From assembly GCA_937876385.1 (NCBI GenBank), contig CALFHQ010000326.1, forward strand, positions 1 to 24,503: 24,503 nt of DNA, given 5' to 3'. The notes beneath the pieces are model-generated. The model saw only the letters and a list, made by a program, of their open reading frames with translations. It did not search any database and had not been told where the DNA came from. A program made the translations under genes and the position numbers. The DNA is from an uncultured Pseudomonadota bacterium. Its GTDB lineage: Bacteria; Myxococcota_A; UBA9042; CAIXZC01. This document shows, one piece after another, positions 22,525 to 24,503 of the stretch (position 1 is the first letter of the stretch; every line of letters begins with the position of its first letter).

Positions 22525-22553
22525 AGTCTAGCATCGGCCCTGGCTCTTGACAA
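22525..22553 (-). promoter_or_regulatory. Sigma70 promoter for the three-gene lipoprotein operon
   Basis: Read on the minus strand, TTGTCA (22553-22548, 5 of 6) and TAGACT (22530-22525, 4 of 6) are separated by exactly 17 nt (22531-22547). Transcription would start near 22518, about 24 nt before the ATG at 22494. Its -35 overlaps a TTGACA on the opposite strand (22547-22552), which may serve the divergent glycosyltransferase. Confidence 0.55.
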
Positions 22554-22578
22554 TTCGCCCTCAAACGGTCCACATAGT
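22547..22578 (+). promoter_or_regulatory. Weak candidate promoter for the glycosyltransferase
   Basis: A perfect TTGACA lies at 22547-22552. The best -10-like hexamer is CATAGT (22573-22578), but the spacer is 20 nt, longer than normal. It shares bases with the divergent -35 element. Confidence 0.25.
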
Positions 22579-22672
22579 GTGTGCACCCTTGAGTATCGAA
22601 TTCCCCGCATCGCCGGCGGAGGGATCCCCAGCGCGAAGGGTTCAGATTTTGTCTCCTGGAAGAGGGTTCCCA

Positions 22673-23833
22673 GTGCGTGTTCTACTCGTCAGCAACTATT
22701 TTCCCCCAGAGAGAGGTTCGGCCTCCAGGCTGGTTCGAGACATCGCACAGTTTCTCCACAACGCCGGCGACGAAGTCCAGGTTCTGACTCCACCCCCTTC
22801 CTATCTGCCGTCCCAGTCGCCACAGCCTCCCGTCCAAGGTGTGACTGTCATTGAAGCAGGGATCCCACTTCCAAGGCACCTGCCCCACCTCTGGAGCCGG
22901 GGAATGGAGCACCTGGTTGGTCCCTGGTTGACCCTCCTGGCCTCAAGAAGGATCCGGAAACCCGACGTCGTGTACGCCTTTGTACAGCCCCTTTCCACCG
23001 GCTTTGTGGCCCGCATGCTGGCTTCTGTGTTCGGGGTTCCCCTGGTGATTCACCTCCAGGATCTCTTTCCTCATAATGTCAAAGATACCGGGCTTCTTCC
23101 TCACCAGGCGCTCTTTGCCCCGCTGGAGGCCCTGGCCCTGGCTCTCTACCGAAAGGCCCAGGGAATCATCGTCCACGCCCCCGGTGCCGTTCGCTACCTG
23201 GAGAACCATCACATTCCCGGCGCCCTCCACCTGCCAAACTGGGTGGACACCAGCCTGGTGACCCCGGACCCATTCCACGACAACACCCCTCCTAGAGTCC
23301 TCTGCGCAGGGAACCTCGGTTTGGCCCAGGGAACAGAGCAGTTCTTGGACCTCGCTGCTCGCTTTCAAAGTCACCCCATCTCCTTTGAAATTTATGGGGA
23401 AGGGGCGCGCTTGGGCGCACTCCTGGAGCACGCCAAACGGGAGGGGCTTGCAAACGTCCGCTTCTATCCGATGCTTCCCGAGGCGGAATATGCTCGAGAA
23501 CTGAAGAGAGCCGATCTCTTCGTTGTGACCCTGGATTCACGCATCCACTATCCCGTTATTCCTTCACGGATTGCTGATGCCATGGCCTCGTCCGTTCCAA
23601 TCCTCGGCATGCTCCCGGATTCCGATGCCCGAGCCGAAATAATGAAGTCAAGGGGCGGCGTAGTCGTTGACTGCGGAGACATTGATGGGGCCTCCACGCT
23701 GGTGCAGAAGCTGCTGGACGACCCGAAGCTGCGAAGAAAGATGGGACAGGCCGGTCGCCGGTACGCCGAGGAAAACCTTGATAGGGAGAAGAACCTTCAG
23801 GTGCTGCGGCGCTTCTTGTCGGACGTTCGATAG
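22673..23833 (+). CDS. GT4-family glycosyltransferase (WcaI/WbuB-like)
   Basis: This 386-residue GT-B enzyme should transfer a sugar from a nucleotide-activated donor during polysaccharide or glycolipid synthesis at the inner membrane face. The N-terminus (RVLLVSNYFPPERGSASRLVRDIAQ) is the acceptor-domain opening of GT4 enzymes. The donor domain shows RVLCAGNLGLAQGTEQFLD, SFEIYGEGARL, VRFYPMLPEAEYARELKRADLFVV and VIPSRIADAMASSVPILGM, where WbuB-like proteins have PSK..D.mA.G.P. The acidic residue of the usual E-x7-E motif is not obvious in that last stretch. The GTG start at 22673 has GGAAGAGGG (22658-22666) 6 nt upstream and gives the expected N-terminus; a TTG 42 codons upstream is inside the promoter region and rejected. 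Sugar and acceptor are unknown. It ends 6 nt from the convergent pfk gene. Confidence 0.88.
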   Translation: MRVLLVSNYFPPERGSASRLVRDIAQFLHNAGDEVQVLTPPPSYLPSQSPQPPVQGVTVIEAGIPLPRHLPHLWSRGMEHLVGPWLTLLASRRIRKPDVVYAFVQPLSTGFVARMLASVFGVPLVIHLQDLFPHNVKDTGLLPHQALFAPLEALALALYRKAQGIIVHAPGAVRYLENHHIPGALHLPNWVDTSLVTPDPFHDNTPPRVLCAGNLGLAQGTEQFLDLAARFQSHPISFEIYGEGARLGALLEHAKREGLANVRFYPMLPEAEYARELKRADLFVVTLDSRIHYPVIPSRIADAMASSVPILGMLPDSDARAEIMKSRGGVVVDCGDIDGASTLVQKLLDDPKLRRKMGQAGRRYAEENLDREKNLQVLRRFLSDVR

Positions 23834-23839
23834 GACGAA

Positions 23840-24503
23840 TTACTCTCCCAAACAGATGCCCAGATCTCGAGCCGTTTGCAGGATATCGCTGTCCATCGGA
23901 ACCTTCTTGAGCTTCCTGATGGCGTCCTTGATCGGAACGGCCTTTATTGTCGGGGGATCCAGCGCCACCATCATCCCAAAATCTCCAGACTGGGCCAAGC
24001 GCACCGCTGCCGCTCCCATCCGCAACGAAAGAAGCCGGTCGAAAGCCGTTGGCGAGCCCCCTCTCTGGAGATGGCCCAGAACGAGGGAGCGACACTCCTT
24101 TCCAGTAGCCTCGGCCACCCGACCGGCGACCCACTCGCCGATGCCTCCCAATCGCTGCTCCCGCCCTTCCAGCTTCTCCTTGACCTGGATCTCTCCTTCC
24201 TTCGGCAGGGCACCTTCGGCTACGACGACGATGGAGAACCGCCGCCCCCTCAGTTCCCGCTCGTTGATCTTGCGAACCACCGAATCCAGAGAGAATGGAA
24301 TCTCAGGCAGCAGAATCACGTCGGCTGTGGAGGCAATGCCTGAGTCCAGTGCGATCCAGCCACAGTACCGCCCCATCAACTCTACCACCATCACCCGTTC
24401 GTGGGATTCGGCAGTGGAATGGAGCTTGTCCAGTGCATCCACCGCAGTGTTGATCGCTGTGTCGAATCCGAAAGTGGTCACAGTGGCTTCCAGGTCGTTG
24501 TCG
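23840..24503 (-). CDS. 6-phosphofructokinase, C-terminal part (runs off the window)
   Basis: About 220 C-terminal residues are visible; the N-terminal part, including the nucleotide/PPi-binding glycines, lies beyond 24503. The visible part opens with DNDLEATVTTFGFDTAINTA, the catalytic region (the first Asp is the expected general base). It continues with SHERVMVVELMGRYCGWIAL (the fructose-6-phosphate MGRxxGWxA motif), LPEIPF, VVVAEGA and GHLQRGGSPTAFDRLL. This is clearly a PfkA-superfamily enzyme of glycolysis in the cytosol. Whether it uses ATP or pyrophosphate depends mainly on residues just outside the window. A TD pair usual after DNDx in PfkA reads TV here. No gene number is assigned. 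Only 6 nt separate it from the convergent glycosyltransferase. Confidence 0.93.
   Translation of the reverse strand, partial: DNDLEATVTTFGFDTAINTAVDALDKLHSTAESHERVMVVELMGRYCGWIALDSGIASTADVILLPEIPFSLDSVVRKINERELRGRRFSIVVVAEGALPKEGEIQVKEKLEGREQRLGGIGEWVAGRVAEATGKECRSLVLGHLQRGGSPTAFDRLLSLRMGAAAVRLAQSGDFGMMVALDPPTIKAVPIKDAIRKLKKVPMDSDILQTARDLGICLGE

Overview
The window is a chromosomal segment of about 57-60% GC (estimated by eye) with long, dense genes. It has strong GGAGG-type ribosome binding sites, and TTG and GTG starts occur. The gene content points to a Gram-negative bacterium of the former Deltaproteobacteria (Myxococcota / Bradymonadota-like). The clues are many lipoproteins, a PATAN (DUF4388)-like regulatory protein with a TPR tail, a zinc-ribbon/FHA protein and GldA-type ABC exporters. 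This placement is inference; no rRNA or marker phylogeny is available here. I found no tRNA, rRNA, CRISPR array, insertion sequence or phage gene.

Layout. (1) 218-1570 (+): a DHCR24-like FAD oxidoreductase behind a sigma70-like promoter. (2) 1571-2288: the only long non-coding stretch. It holds a hexanucleotide tandem array (2108-2191), a duplicated 20-mer, and a polypurine tract and a polypyrimidine tract on either side of the array. (3) 2289-6765 (+): a tightly overlapping five-gene unit with a D-cysteine desulfhydrase-like PLP enzyme followed by two ABC-2 exporters (ATPase-permease, ATPase-permease). (4) 6776-11405 (-): miaB, a bifunctional-nuclease (DUF151) gene, a TrkA/RCK-universal stress protein fusion, and a Kef-type antiporter without its own RCK domain. 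(5) 11608-13963 (+): a protein with two zinc ribbons and two FHA domains, then a SurA/PpiC-like lipoprotein. (6) 14093-16318 (-): rsmD, coaD and a class I aminotransferase. (7) 16523-18979 (+): a PATAN-acidic linker-J-like-TPR protein behind a good sigma70 promoter. (8) 18928-22494 (-): a 653-residue repeat lipoprotein, a HEAT-repeat lipoprotein and a small exported protein, apparently one operon. (9) 22673-23833 (+): a GT4 glycosyltransferase. (10) 23840-24503 (-): the C-terminal part of 6-phosphofructokinase, cut by the window edge.

How the genes work together. Most units are housekeeping: tRNA and rRNA modification, CoA synthesis, amino-acid metabolism and glycolysis. The less ordinary parts are the split cation antiporter/RCK-USP pair, the tandem ABC exporters translationally coupled to a PLP enzyme, the FHA and PATAN/TPR signalling proteins, and the uncharacterised three-gene envelope operon (18928-22494). 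The best candidates for something undescribed are that operon, whose lead protein carries about nine degenerate copies of a roughly 33-residue motif, and the structured repeat region at 1892-2250. I see no clear-cut new defence or mobile system.
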